DNA of 20,395 nt. Origin: Oppiella nova. Taxonomy: Eukaryota; Arthropoda; Arachnida; Sarcoptiformes; Oppiidae. This document shows positions 8,418-18,202 of this stretch, in pieces; position 1 is the stretch's first letter; every line of letters begins with the position of its first letter. Location of the stretch: contig CAJPVJ010000794.1 of assembly GCA_905397405.1 (NCBI GenBank), positions 1-20,395 of the forward strand, in the 5' to 3' direction. The position numbers and the translations under genes are program-made. The notes below the pieces were generated by a model. It did no database searches and was not told where the DNA came from. It saw only the letters and a program-made list of their open reading frames with translations.

Positions 8418-11400
8418 CTATAAGAAAAATTAATCAATTTTATTAAATTAGACATTTTAACTAAATTATAAAAGCATTACATTTTGTTCAACAAAATCTT
8501 CAATGTTTTGGTTGGGGTCTAAAAAGTCAGTCCAACTTAAGCCACAACTTTGCCATAATTCGTTTGCCTTCATTTCAGTCTAAGTAAACACAATTGAATG
8601 TAAATCACGAGTGAACTGATATGAAACGAGTCAAAACTTACTGTGAACATTGCGACCGCTTTTATAATCTTTGCTATAAATTTCGAGCTTTTACCCCGTT
8701 CACAATGCTTTGCAATATCTAATAAAAATGTTTTCCTATTTGAAGCTAAATTTACAAAAATGGGGGCCAATATCTCGCCGATATAGTCCCACATCTTCGG
8801 CACATCCAGTTCCACATCTCCAGAATTTTCGAGTATAAGATTCAGACTGTATTAGCAATGGAAACACATTTGATTAAACTGAGGATTTAGGTGACAAATG
8901 GCTCAATAGTTACCCCTTATGGAAGTGATCGAGTTTTATACATTGTTTGCAAATTAAGTGATTAATAAGTTTTCCGATGAGGAAGTGGTCGGACTGACTA
9001 GAGTTCTCGAGAGAGCAGTTGATTGCAGACAAGACATAGATCTCGACATTGGAGTCGTTGCAGAGGTTGCACAGGTCGATGACCGGCTCATCCATACTCT
9101 TCACGTTTAAATACTCAGTGATGGAGACCTTACACTTCTCCTCCAAGTCTTCATTTGAAATGCTTTGACTGCCTCTCAATTGATTGACTTCGATGTCAGG
9201 GGTGTCGCGACGTATAGAACTGTTCCGACTGTTGGGAGCGCTCGCCTCACGACTATCGCTTCGACTACTGTTTCGGGAAATCATGTTTGGATAGGCGGGC
9301 GAAGACTCAGACGGCGACTGACGTGCAGAGAAATTTCGCACCAAATTCATGGCGTCCTCGCGCTCACCACTACGCCCTCCGCCCTGAGAGCGACCTCCGC
9401 GGCCTTGTTGGCCGTAATTCTGATTAGATCTGCCTTTACTTGAGTCTCGCGAAGAAATTATTCTGAAATTCAATTGAAAATACATTGAAGACATCAATTC
9501 ATACAAATTCTATCAATTCATACTTTTGCGATAGTTTGCAAATTAAGTGATTAATAAGTTTTCCGATGAGGAAGTGGTCGGACTGACTAGAGTTCTCGAG
9601 AGAGCAGTTGATTGCAGACAAGACATAGATCTCGACATTGGAGTCGTTGCAGAGGTTGCAGAGGTCGATGACCGGCTCATCCATACTCTTCACGTTTAAA
9701 TACTCAGTGATGGAGACCTTACACTTCTCCTCCAAGTCTTCATTTGAAATGCTTTGACTGCCTCTCAATTGATTGACTTCGATGTCGGGGGTGTCGCGAC
9801 GTATAGAACTGTTCCGACTGTTGGGAGCGCTCGCCTCACGACTATCGCTTCGACTACTGTTTCGGGAAATCATGTTTGGATAGGCGGGCGAAGACTCAGA
9901 CGGGGACTGACGCGCAGAGAAATTTCGCACCAAATTCATGGCGTCCTCGCGCTCACCACTACGCCCTCCGCCCTGAGAGCGACCTCCGCGGCCCTGTTGG
10001 CCGTAATTCTGATTAGATCTGCCTTTACTTGAGTCTCGCGAAGAAATTATTCTGAAATTCAATTGAAAATACATTGAAGACATCAATTCATACAAATTCT
10101 ATCAATTCATACTTTTGCGATGATTTTCTGTTGTCATTGGATTCGAGCGGTGAGAACCTATTGAGCTGTTTGTCTTCAGCGGCAAACCGGGACTGAGAAG
10201 TTCCTCCACCGCCTCGGCTGCCCATAGACCAGGCACTGCCAGACTGCGGCCCTAACTGCACGTTGTCGTGGTTTTGTTGTTGCTGTCAATACAAACATTC
10301 ATTTACTCTAATGACTGATAGACACGACAAACAAATTAAAACTTCAGATAAACTACAATCAGAAACGAGGAATTTTGTCTTCAAAAGAGTCGGACAGGGA
10401 TAACGCTCATCATTTGTAGGTCAACACAACTATACTGCAGGTAGAAAACATGCAAACATGACATACCATTGTCCGCATCTTTTGCCAGTCAATGTTGGGC
10501 TGAGTAGCGTTCTGACTCTTGCGAGCTATAACTGTCCACTGATTGCCATCAGTTGAATCATTGGCCGGTCGTAAGCCTTATGTCAACCAAACAATTAGAC
10601 ATTTAATTATAGATAACATGCCATCATTTGGATAAATAAGTACCTTTTTGTTTGCGATCCCTTTCCTCCTGTTTCTTGTTCATGGAGTGTTGTTGCAGAT
10701 CCTTAACCATCTGTTCGTCCTCTTTTTGGGCCTCTTTGTGAATCTCGTCTATCATTTTGGGCAGATTCTCATCCCTACGCGCCTTCCAGTGATTTCTGCG
10801 CATATCGTTCACGTCCCTCAACATGAAGCGGACGCGAGCGGACGTGCCCTTCACGTCGGAGTCCTTTTGGTCGGCAATTAACTGCATTTTCACGAAAAAC
10901 GAGTCCAAGAGTTGCGTTTGTTTGGCCTTATCTGAGGCCTCGGTTTCGATTTGTTCGCCAATTGTGCGGAGGAGAGCGCACAGACACTCGAGTGACTCGT
11001 CGTCGGCCTCTTTGATGAGGTTGTCGATGCACTGGACCATGATGTTGGCCTTGAGCATATTCAGTTTATACAACTCGCCGATCAGTTTTATGTTTCCCAG
11101 ACTCCTCTTCCGGGCTCTCCTCATGTCTTCGTCGAGCACTTCGAACAACATTTTCTTCTTCGGCGGATCCGAACAGTTGTCGATCTCTTCGCGGCGTTCC
11201 TTCAGGTCTGTAATGGAGGCGTAAATGTCTGTTTCGAACTCTTTCTGACATTTGCTGAGAAGGAGTTTCAGAAACTTCACTTCTTCGGCGTTCTCCTCCT
11301 TATTGACCAAAACTTTGAATTTCGACAAATGTTTGCAGAGATTGGCGTATTGGAGACAAAAGGCCGGTTCGTCGACTGCCTTCTCGAACACAAGATCTAA

Positions 11401-14400
11401 GACTCTCTTAAGTCGGTCTTCGGTGTCTATTTTGAAGGACAGAATCTGATTGCTTAAGGCGTCGTACTTCTGTGGCGTCAGTTTATTCAGAATTCCTCGA
11501 ATCCTCTTAAGAAGTTCCAGAGTTTCAAGTTCTTCGGGATCAGACACGTGAAGGTTTGGTTTCATGAGAGGTTTCCACGCATTCTCTGTTGTGTGGAGTT
11601 TCACGTCTTGTGTCAAAGACGTTGAGATGATTTTTCGGTGTTTGGTGTCCTGTCTTCCCGGTTGACTCGAGCGCCGGGATGCAGGCTATAAGCAAAGGGT
11701 AATCAATTAGTTTGAATGATTGGAGCAAACATTGGTGACATACAGGAGCCATGCCTCGGTGGCGCATATCATTAGGCTTCACATAATTAGGCATAAAGTA
11801 GTTGGAGGGCTCGTCATTCGTGTGACCACTCGACTCCTGCAATGGAAATCATGTTATAATTAATGGTCAGATCATCACAACAACCAAATACAGTAAACAG
11901 CTATTAATTCAATGTTTGGTCAGAAACGAGGAATTTTGTCCGCAATATATCTCAGACAGGGATAACGTTCATCATATGTTAGCAAATACTATGATAATAG
12001 TGATAGAAACGAGACTTACTTTACTAATTTTACGAATAATTTCGTGATTCCTATCATTATTGAGCACTTCAGGCATTTTGAGTGAATCGACAGACTTATC
12101 GCGAACGGCATACAGAAAGTCTCTTTCGTAATGCTTTTTGCCGTCCGGATTGAGAGGAGTCCACTGGTCGTCCTTATACGGCAGATCTGGAAGGGAGGTC
12201 TTAGGCGAAGGTATGGCTGATTCGGGTTCCTCCGTCTGCACCGGACACTCATCCTCTGGCGTCACATCAATTGATCGATTCATTTCATTTTGTATATCAT
12301 TTTCACAAATAGCTTCAGTATATAAAACATTAGTTTTGGTCAAATTATCGGTGCATTCCTTGTCAAGGGTTGGGATCATCACAGGTGACGACCGCTCGCA
12401 TATCGGTTGCGGTTCTATTTTGTCGATAACCGGCACAACATTGTCCGTCACATCACATGCATTGTCCACTTTGTCGTCGTGTTTGTCATTATTGTCTCCT
12501 TTTATTGTCGCATCGCATTTGTCGTCGTAATCAATATTATTATTAATATTTACTTTTTGTTGGAAACAGTCTTTGGCTTTCATTGAAAAATACAAACAAG
12601 TTATAGAAAGTTATAATTAAAGTAAGTTATCAGTGAAAATGTGGCAAAAATGTCGATCAGAAAGTAAAATATGTGAAAATTTGCGCATATGTTATGTTAA
12701 GACATTTTAGTGATAAAGATATTAATATCTGAGAAGCGAATCCAATAGAATAGTGGCTCTGATTGGTAACCCAAAAGCAAACCTGAATTGCCATTACAGC
12801 GAGTTTTCCTTCTAAGAGGCCATTCGTGTCTTTTCTGATGACATTTGGGGGGTTTTGTATCAAAACTAGCCATTGATTTGTATGTTTGAAACACATTCAA
12901 CAAAAAAGTATAAACTATTTTGGTTCAGAAGACATTTTTCAAAGACTCATCACAAGTATAACTGATTAGGAAAGCGGTTAATGTGAATGTGAATGCATTA
13001 CTTATCACTGATTGTATGCATGAGCCTCACTTACAGTCGCTAAATATAGTAATAGTAATACTAATTACGTCAACACATCTTAAAGATGCAAACTTTGGGA
13101 CTTATTAGCAGTCAAACAGATTCACGTGTGACTACTTGTATTCATATTCATTCAAATCATTTAAATATTATCATTCATTAATACAAACCTATTTCGGGTT
13201 TCGTCTCCACGTTGTCTTCATTCTCTTCTTTAGTATTCATATCTCTGTTATTGTCTTCGTTTTCACTCAATTCGTGCACAACATTCTCACCACTCATTTG
13301 ACTATTATTTTCAATTGAATTTTGAGCTGAAATGTCATAGCGAGTTTTCCTTCTAAGAGGCCATTCGTGTCTTTTCTGATGACATTTGGGGGGTTTTGTA
13401 TCAAAACTAGCCATTGATTTGTATGTTTGAAACACATTCAACAAAAAAGTATAAACTATTTTGGTTAAGAAGACATTTTTCAAAGACTCATCACAAGTAT
13501 AACTGATTAGGAAAGCGGTTAATGTGAATGTGAATGCATTACTTATCACTGATTGTATGCATGAGCCTCACTTAGAGTCGCTAAATATAGTAATAGTAAT
13601 ACTAATTACGTCAACACATCTTAAAGATGCAAACTTTGAGACTTATTAGCAGTCAAACAGATTCACGTGTGACTACTTGTATTCATATTCATTCAAATCA
13701 TTTAAATATTATTCATTAATACAAACCTATTTCGGGTTTCGTCTCCACTTTGTCTTCATTCTCTTCTTTAGTATTCATATCTCTGTTATTGTCTTCGTTT
13801 TCACTCAATTCGTGCACAACATTCTCACCACTCATTTGACTATTATTTTCAATTGAATTTTGAGCTGAAATGTCATTTGATAGTTTACTGTCTGTTTTAT
13901 CAAACATATCAGAAGCACTATTTGCAGAATTCGTTTCAATCACTTGTGATTTGTCAGTCAACGGTTCACTTTCACTTAATTTGTCCATCGGTTCACTTAT
14001 GGTTGCTTTACTTATAGGACTAATAGCTACCGGTTCTTCCTTTTCTGGCTTCGAATTAACACTAATTGTTTCGTGAACACCAGTAGTCGATGAATGACCG
14101 GCAATGGGCTGTGTTGCCATTCGGGCCACTTTTGTGGCGAACTGTAGGGCAATGCTGTTGTCCGCTTCGGATGAACTCGTCTACAAAGAGTTGCATTTTA
14201 GGTTCACTCCTAATCTTACATCACATTTAAGACATACCACAACACCAGCGTTGGGAGAATTGGAAGCTCCGGGATGTGACTCAGTCTTACGGTTGACCGG
14301 TGTTTGGCTTTTAAACTCTTCTTTGGGGTTTTTGGCCAATTCTTCGAGATTTATGTTTTCGCCACTATTAGGGTCCGTGAGAACGGCTAGAGTGCGCGTA

Positions 14401-17125
14401 CGCTTGGTATGCATTTGTGGCTTTGCCGGCATCGGTGGTGCCGTCGACTCATTCATTTCAGTGTTAGGTCCGGGCATTTGAACAGTTAATGGCGGGGCAC
14501 TCGCCTGTATGACAGGTGGTGCCGAAACCGGTTGACTTCTGGGCTGCATCTGCTGCACCATTGGAGCGCTTTGATGGGGTGGGGGTTGCGGGTAATGCGG
14601 CGGCGGATACACTGCTGTAAGACAATCACATCATTAGACTTGATAATAGCTAAAAGTATGCATAGACTCAACTGTATTGAGGATATGTCGTCTGTGGTTG
14701 AAACGACTGTTGCTGTTGTTGTTGGGGATTGTGTTGCTGGGCATACATGTAGTAGGGCTGCTGTATCTGCAGGGGTGGTCTCTGGTACTGGACGGACGGA
14801 CACATTGATTATAATGTTTTAAGTATGTATGGCATGTATGGTATGGAGACTTACAGAGTGAGACATGTGTTGCGGTATGAACTGTGTTTGGATCTGTTGG
14901 AACTGCTGTTGCGGATTGAGAATGAAATATTGGGGACCGGTATGCGCTATATTTTGCTGAACGGTCGGATTCACGGCACTATTAGGGACAGCATTTGAAT
15001 TTCTATTGTGATTCTGAATAAGTGTATGTCTTTGTGGCCGCTGCTGATGCTGTGGGTGCTGTTGATGGAAAGGAGACATAAAACGATTGTTTTGTGGCAA
15101 CATTTGAGGTGCACTCTGTTGCTGAAGCACTTGGAGGTGATTAGGGCCAGCGTTGGCGACGGCAGATGCAGGCATTTGAGGGCCGGTAGGGTTGACGTTT
15201 GGCACCTGTGCTGATAGGTTTGGTAGAACCACCTGTTGAACAGCACTAGCGTTTGGATGCGATTTTCCAATTACGCTATCATGTGATGGATGTGCCGGTT
15301 GTGATAAACCCCGACTGGCGGCCTACCATTCAAAAGCAATACAATCTCAATAATAATGCAATGACAGACATATGGGTGAGACATACGTGTGAGTACGTTG
15401 GCTGCCTCTGGTGGTCCGGACGTGAGTGGTTGTCTGTGGGCACAGACCCTCTCGGGTTTATACTGTAAATCATGTCACCAGTCAATCATTAATATATTGT
15501 TTACTATAATTGCAATTAAGTCATCAAAACATGTCTCGTCTTTCAAACATATTATAAGACATTTTTAAAGTAAAAATAATAACACGAGTGAAGAAATATT
15601 TGAGAAATACGTGAATAGAGAATATGAGCTAAGATGAGGTCATAAACCTCTGGTTTGGTAGTCATTGAAAGCATTGACCGAAAACTTGAAGATCAACCAA
15701 AGGTAACGACTCGACACACAATCGCTAAATACTGAATGTATGCTATGAATGAGCGCAACAACACATCAACACAAACACAATTCAATCAAATTCATTACAA
15801 TCATCTAAATGTACACTATATTCACATCAAATGTCATCAAATCACACCAAAAGCACACTTGACTCACGGCTCACTTTGAAACCCTCTCTATGTGTAAAAT
15901 ATTGGGGAGAAAAATAAATGAACACATTTTCACTTGAATGTAATGAGTGTAAAGATAAATCTAAATGAATGCAAGTTTAATAAAAAGCAAAGGAATGTGG
16001 AATGAATGCTATGAATGCAATCAAATGGACTCCTGTTTGTCAAATACCCAACCAATACATGCAAGAAGTGGGTCACACTTAACCTCTCTATCCGTACCTC
16101 TGTTCAATATATCATAGTTTTGCTTAATTTTAATCAATATTTTAAAGCAACAATAATCTCACATAAGTCACAAACACAGTCCGATTAACATATTAAATGT
16201 GTCTCACATGCTATCAATCATTTGTTTTTCAAAATTACTTCAATAACAAGCGAATCAAATTCTTAGTAATAAAACTCATATAATATATATAATTAAGAAA
16301 ATGGACTAATAGTTAGAGATAACTCACAACATGTTAGTCTCACTCCTCTTAATACCTATATCTTAAAAATTGATGTCGTTTTCAAGTTTTAGACATATCT
16401 AAAGCACATGCTATACATTGCATATTTAGTAAGCATCTCAATCATTAATCCCATCAAAATGTGTCAAAACTATTGATTTATTTATTTAAATGGTCACCAA
16501 TTGTTGTCATTATAAATCGATACATGCCTATCACATTAGTAAATGTTGTCATTTATAATACAAACACTGTTCAGACACTAAGTGTTAGTGAAATAATTAT
16601 ATTGACTGTTAATTGAATGATTAGAAAATAATAAGTAAATTAAGAAAAGGACTTGAATTTGGAAAAAACCGGTGAATATATGGGTGAACGGCAGAGACAA
16701 TGCGAAACACGTTTAATATAATGAACGCTATGTTTAGTGCAGTGAAATGATTGTGCAATCAATGCATAGACTATAATAGAGACAAATAATTGCACATTTA
16801 GTCCATTGCAGACTACATTCAGTCGATGACAACTCAGATATAAACAGAGATCAGAGTTACGAGAAATAAGCCAAAAGAAAGTCCAAACAAATGGCAACAA
16901 ACAAATCAAATGGGAATCAATTGATAGATAGGATATGAATACTAGTATGAGATATAGTGCCGTTTCATACAGCATGTAAGCCATGAATGACTCATTGCTT
17001 ATCCATAGATGAGTTTATGGTGAGGAAGTGGTGACAAACCTTTGGTTGGGATGACTGACACGTGAGATGTTGTTGGGGTACTTGTTTGGGTTCTGCTGGT
17101 GGTGTTTGTTGGCCACATTAGACAT
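7651..17125 (-). CDS. eIF4G: Eukaryotic translation initiation factor 4 gamma (eIF4G), complete
   Basis: Scaffold of the cytoplasmic eIF4F cap-binding complex, linking eIF4E, eIF4A, eIF3 and PABP. Exons by eye, 5' to 3': 17125-17040, 15462-15387, 15322-14855, 14787-14673, 14614-14238, 14180-13727, 12576-12020, 11836-11744, 11685-10644, 10576-10467, 10282-10113, 10051-9524, 9462-8914, 8846-8642, 8579-8481, 8417-8283, 8221-8140, 8066-7914, 7841-7651. Phases agree at every junction and the sum (5490 nt) is divisible by three: 1829 residues, or 1653 without the duplicated exon 10051-9524. The start ATG has context CCACCATG and is the first in-frame ATG after an upstream in-frame stop. Order: Q/N/P-rich N-terminus, DPNSGENINLEEL segment, eIF4E-binding motif, MIF4G, RNFSARQ-type linker, MA3, W2 ending in an acidic tail (NEDDDEDAELTTS). 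Many segments match human eIF4G1, for example NLLLKIFQCLYDNNVISHDG. Extra 5' UTR exons may exist. Confidence 0.93.
8481..9462 (-). other. eIF4G exons encoding the MA3 (HEAT-2) domain
   Basis: Exon 9462-8914 carries an RG/Ser-rich linker (GQQGRGGRSQGGGRSG) and the first MA3 helices (EEKCKVSITEYLNVKSMDEP). Exon 8846-8642 continues (ELDVPKMWDYIGEILAPIF, aligning with EIDIPHVWLYLAELVTPIL of human). Exon 8579-8481 ends it (LWQSCGLSWTDFLDPNQNI, aligning with LWREAGLSWKEFLPEGQDI). MA3 is the second eIF4A-binding region of animal eIF4G. Confidence 0.9.
8945..10122 (-). repeat. Tandem duplication of 589 bp within eIF4G, including one exon
   Basis: 8945..9533 and 9534..10122 are direct repeats with period 589 and about five substitutions by my count. 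The unit spans the last bases and donor of exon 10282-10113, the following 61-nt intron, and all but the 3' end of the next exon. The left copy (exon 9462-8914) is the complete exon. In the right copy (10051-9524) the exon runs directly into the duplicated TCGCAAAA and its GTATGA donor. That exon is 528 nt and keeps the incoming and outgoing phase. Confidence 0.92.
9524..10051 (-). other. Duplicated eIF4G exon, in frame, carrying a partial MA3 start
   Basis: 176 codons (528 nt), acceptor TTTCAG and a recycled donor from the preceding exon. If spliced in, the protein carries two nearly identical copies of the RG/Ser-rich linker plus the first MA3 helices, the first copy ending LICKLSQ instead of continuing QCIKLDHFHKG. 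If skipped, a normal eIF4G results, because both choices keep frame. The truncated MA3 half would probably not fold as a full domain. Confidence 0.75.
10353..10419 (-). ncRNA. Intronic C/D box snoRNA, copy 1 (LSU and SSU rRNA guides)
   Basis: On the minus strand: C box ATGATGA (10413-10407), D box CTGA (10362-10359), and a perfect 6-bp terminal stem directly flanking them (CTACAA 10419-10414 with TTGTAG 10358-10353). D' is CCGA (10393-10390) and TGAAGA after it may be C'. Upstream of D', GTTATCCCTGT is complementary to ACAGGGATAAC of the LSU peptidyl-transferase ring. Upstream of D, AATTCCTCGTT is complementary to AACGAGGAATT near the 3' end of 18S rRNA. By the D+5 rule both predicted methylated bases are G. 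It lies in the eIF4G intron 10466-10283, 70 nt before the acceptor, the usual spacing for intron-processed snoRNAs. Sequence and rRNA targets are from reading and memory, not a search. Confidence 0.82.
10644..11685 (-). other. eIF4G exon encoding the MIF4G (HEAT-1) domain
   Basis: One 1042-nt exon (phase 0 in, phase 1 out) encodes residues about 743-1090. The MIF4G core runs from ELLKRIRGILNKLTP (about 799) to VRFMLRDVNDMRRNHW (about 1035). It includes the highly conserved RKRSLGNIKLIGELYKL and ESLECLCALLRTIG segments. This domain binds eIF4A, and eIF3/RNA in animals. The leader TQDVKLHTTENAWKP matches the segment before the human domain. Confidence 0.92.
11920..11975 (-). ncRNA. Intronic C/D box snoRNA, copy 2 (same guides)
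   Basis: Bounds given are C box to D box; the mature RNA is a few bases longer each side. C box ATGATGA (11975-11969), D' CTGA (11955-11952), D CTGA (11923-11920). The LSU guide GTTATCCCTGT (11966-11956) abuts D' and the SSU guide AATTCCTCGTT (11935-11925) lies just before D; both are identical to copy 1, while the sequence between them differs. The terminal stem is weak (TTTG/CAAA at a distance). It lies in eIF4G intron 12019-11837, 83 nt before the acceptor. Selective conservation of boxes and guides is what a functional duplicated snoRNA should show. Confidence 0.8.
12110..12130 (-). other. eIF4E-binding motif of eIF4G (YERDFLY)
   Basis: Encoded in exon 12576-12020, about residue 675. It fits Y-x4-L-hydrophobic and aligns with YDREFLL of human eIF4G1; the basic residues before it (KKHYERDF) match the human KRYDREF context. 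The final hydrophobic position is Tyr rather than the more usual Leu, Met or Phe. Confidence 0.85.
12577..13188 (-). other. eIF4G intron sequence, no exon supported
   Basis: The original intron before exon 12576-12020. A stretch near 12779-12852 is open and can be entered in phase after CTAG, but I found no donor leaving in the matching phase, so I do not call it an exon. It is repeated at 13339-13726 as part of the tandem duplication. Confidence 0.5.
12798..13876 (-). repeat. Tandem duplication of about 541 bp within eIF4G
   Basis: 12798..13338 and 13339..13876 are direct repeats differing by about four substitutions and one 3-bp indel by my count. The unit spans the 3' end of exon 14180-13727, its donor, and most of the following intron. 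The right copy keeps the real exon end. The left copy carries an orphan exon end (13189..13338) that lost its own acceptor. Confidence 0.9.
13189..13326 (-). other. Orphan duplicated exon end with a potential cryptic acceptor
   Basis: Duplicate of the 3' end of exon 14180-13727 with the GTTTGT donor intact. Within it, ACATTTCAG is followed by CTCAAAATTC. Using that AG gives a 138-nt exon (46 codons, AQNSIENNSQMSGE...EDNVETKPEI) that enters and leaves in phase 1 and fits between 14180-13727 and 12576-12020 without breaking frame. Whether it is used is unknown; skipping it also keeps frame. Confidence 0.4.
15463..17039 (-). other. First intron of eIF4G (1577 nt)
   Basis: Far longer than the gene's other introns. 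It is AT-rich, with no snoRNA boxes in a credible arrangement. A 114-codon open frame on the minus strand (16984-16640) has an ATG and is hydrophobic and Cys-rich but matches nothing I recognise. Long first introns often hold enhancers; nothing specific is visible. Confidence 0.6.
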
Positions 17126-18197
17126 GGTGGACACGTGGGCACCGGTATTACACGTTACGCTGACGGCCAGACGAGGGTTACGGCAATGGCTGGCGATGGG
17201 CAGTGAAGGGCATTGGAGGCCAACTCTATTCCATCAGCTCTTCGCCAGAGAAGTGGTGATCGGATCCAACACTTGTCCAAACGGTGCACCAACTCATGTA
17301 TTGTATCGATTCAGACAATCGGTTCAATCAATGCAATGAATGCACTCATGAGTCGGTCAATGCGTGCCAAATATTGCCATCAATTGTCAATCGCTTACAA
17401 CAGGTCTCATCCGAAGATCAGGTGATAATCTTTGAGAGCAATGGTTTGCTTTTATGCTTTGAAAACACAATTTCATACAATATTTCGTGTAAAATGTGTT
17501 TCACTTCTCGAGTCACTTACAAATGGATGTCATAAATGGCGTTCAATCCACCAGTCGTACAGTCATACAGACATACACTCATACACTCAGACACACTGTA
17601 CGTAGAGACATACACTGCACGCAACCACATCCACACCACCAACACATAGTGTACTCATTACACATACACGCTGTACTCCGAAACAGTCATAACCTACCAC
17701 CACATCAACAGCTTCACTCCCTTCTCAGTCACCTATAAGTTATAAACAATATATTCTAGTTTCTAATAACAGGCGGTGGGGTGAGCACCCTGTGCTAGTC
17801 ATACATAGATTAGTGCAGTGACTGGCAATGAGATGTCAAAAGGGGCACTAGAATAGCAAATATGCAGTATTTCTTATGTGAACGGTGAGCACTGAATATT
17901 ATTATCACGTCATTTGTGTAGTGCACTGAATAGGGCCGCAATTGAGTGGCAAATTACTTGGAAATTAAACACAATTTATTAGCAAACAGTTATGAATTAA
18001 ATAATATTGGTTTGAATAAATAGAAAAATGCAAACATTTCACATGAATATGAGTTATTGTCACAAATATAAGCCCTTATTGTGCGCTAATATCGCGACAA
18101 ACCGGAAATGATGTCATTTAAGCGCAAATGTATTCAAACATAAATAATGTTGAAATGGTGTGAAAAGGGCTCGAAATTTGAAACTCATTGAAATGTT
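17126..18197. promoter_or_regulatory. 5' flank and 5' UTR of eIF4G, 3' flank of PEX2
   Basis: Both neighbours are on the minus strand, so this gap must hold the eIF4G promoter and the PEX2 3' end. 17560-17720 is CA/CAT-rich low-complexity DNA. The in-frame upstream sequence before the eIF4G ATG is open back to a TGA near 17235. No TATA box or clear initiator was identified. Confidence 0.5.
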
Positions 18198-18202
18198 TTA
18201 TT
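18197..18202 (-). terminator. AATAAA overlapping the PEX2 stop codon
   Basis: The last codons and stop read CTT AAA TAA AAC, so the hexamer AATAAA overlaps the TAA. If used, cleavage would give a 3' UTR of only about 10-30 nt. No cleavage data; a later signal may be used instead. Confidence 0.4.

Noticed and set aside
9165-10032. Paired 92-codon frames on the + strand over the 589-bp repeat
   Set aside because: Antisense shadows of the eIF4G exons; they duplicate only because the exon does.
12779-12852. Possible extra eIF4G exon (LIQNPPNVIRKDTNGLLEGK)
   Set aside because: It can be entered in phase after CTAG, but every nearby GT leaves in phase 0 while the next exon needs phase 1. It is better explained as intron.
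12922-12955. C-like (GTGATGA) and D-like (CTGA) boxes in the duplicated eIF4G intron
   Set aside because: Boxes are under 20 nt apart, too close for a C/D snoRNA, and the D-like box is lost in the other repeat copy.
16640-16984. 114-codon ATG-started frame on the minus strand in the first eIF4G intron
   Set aside because: Hydrophobic, Cys-rich, no family, AT-rich intron; likely chance.
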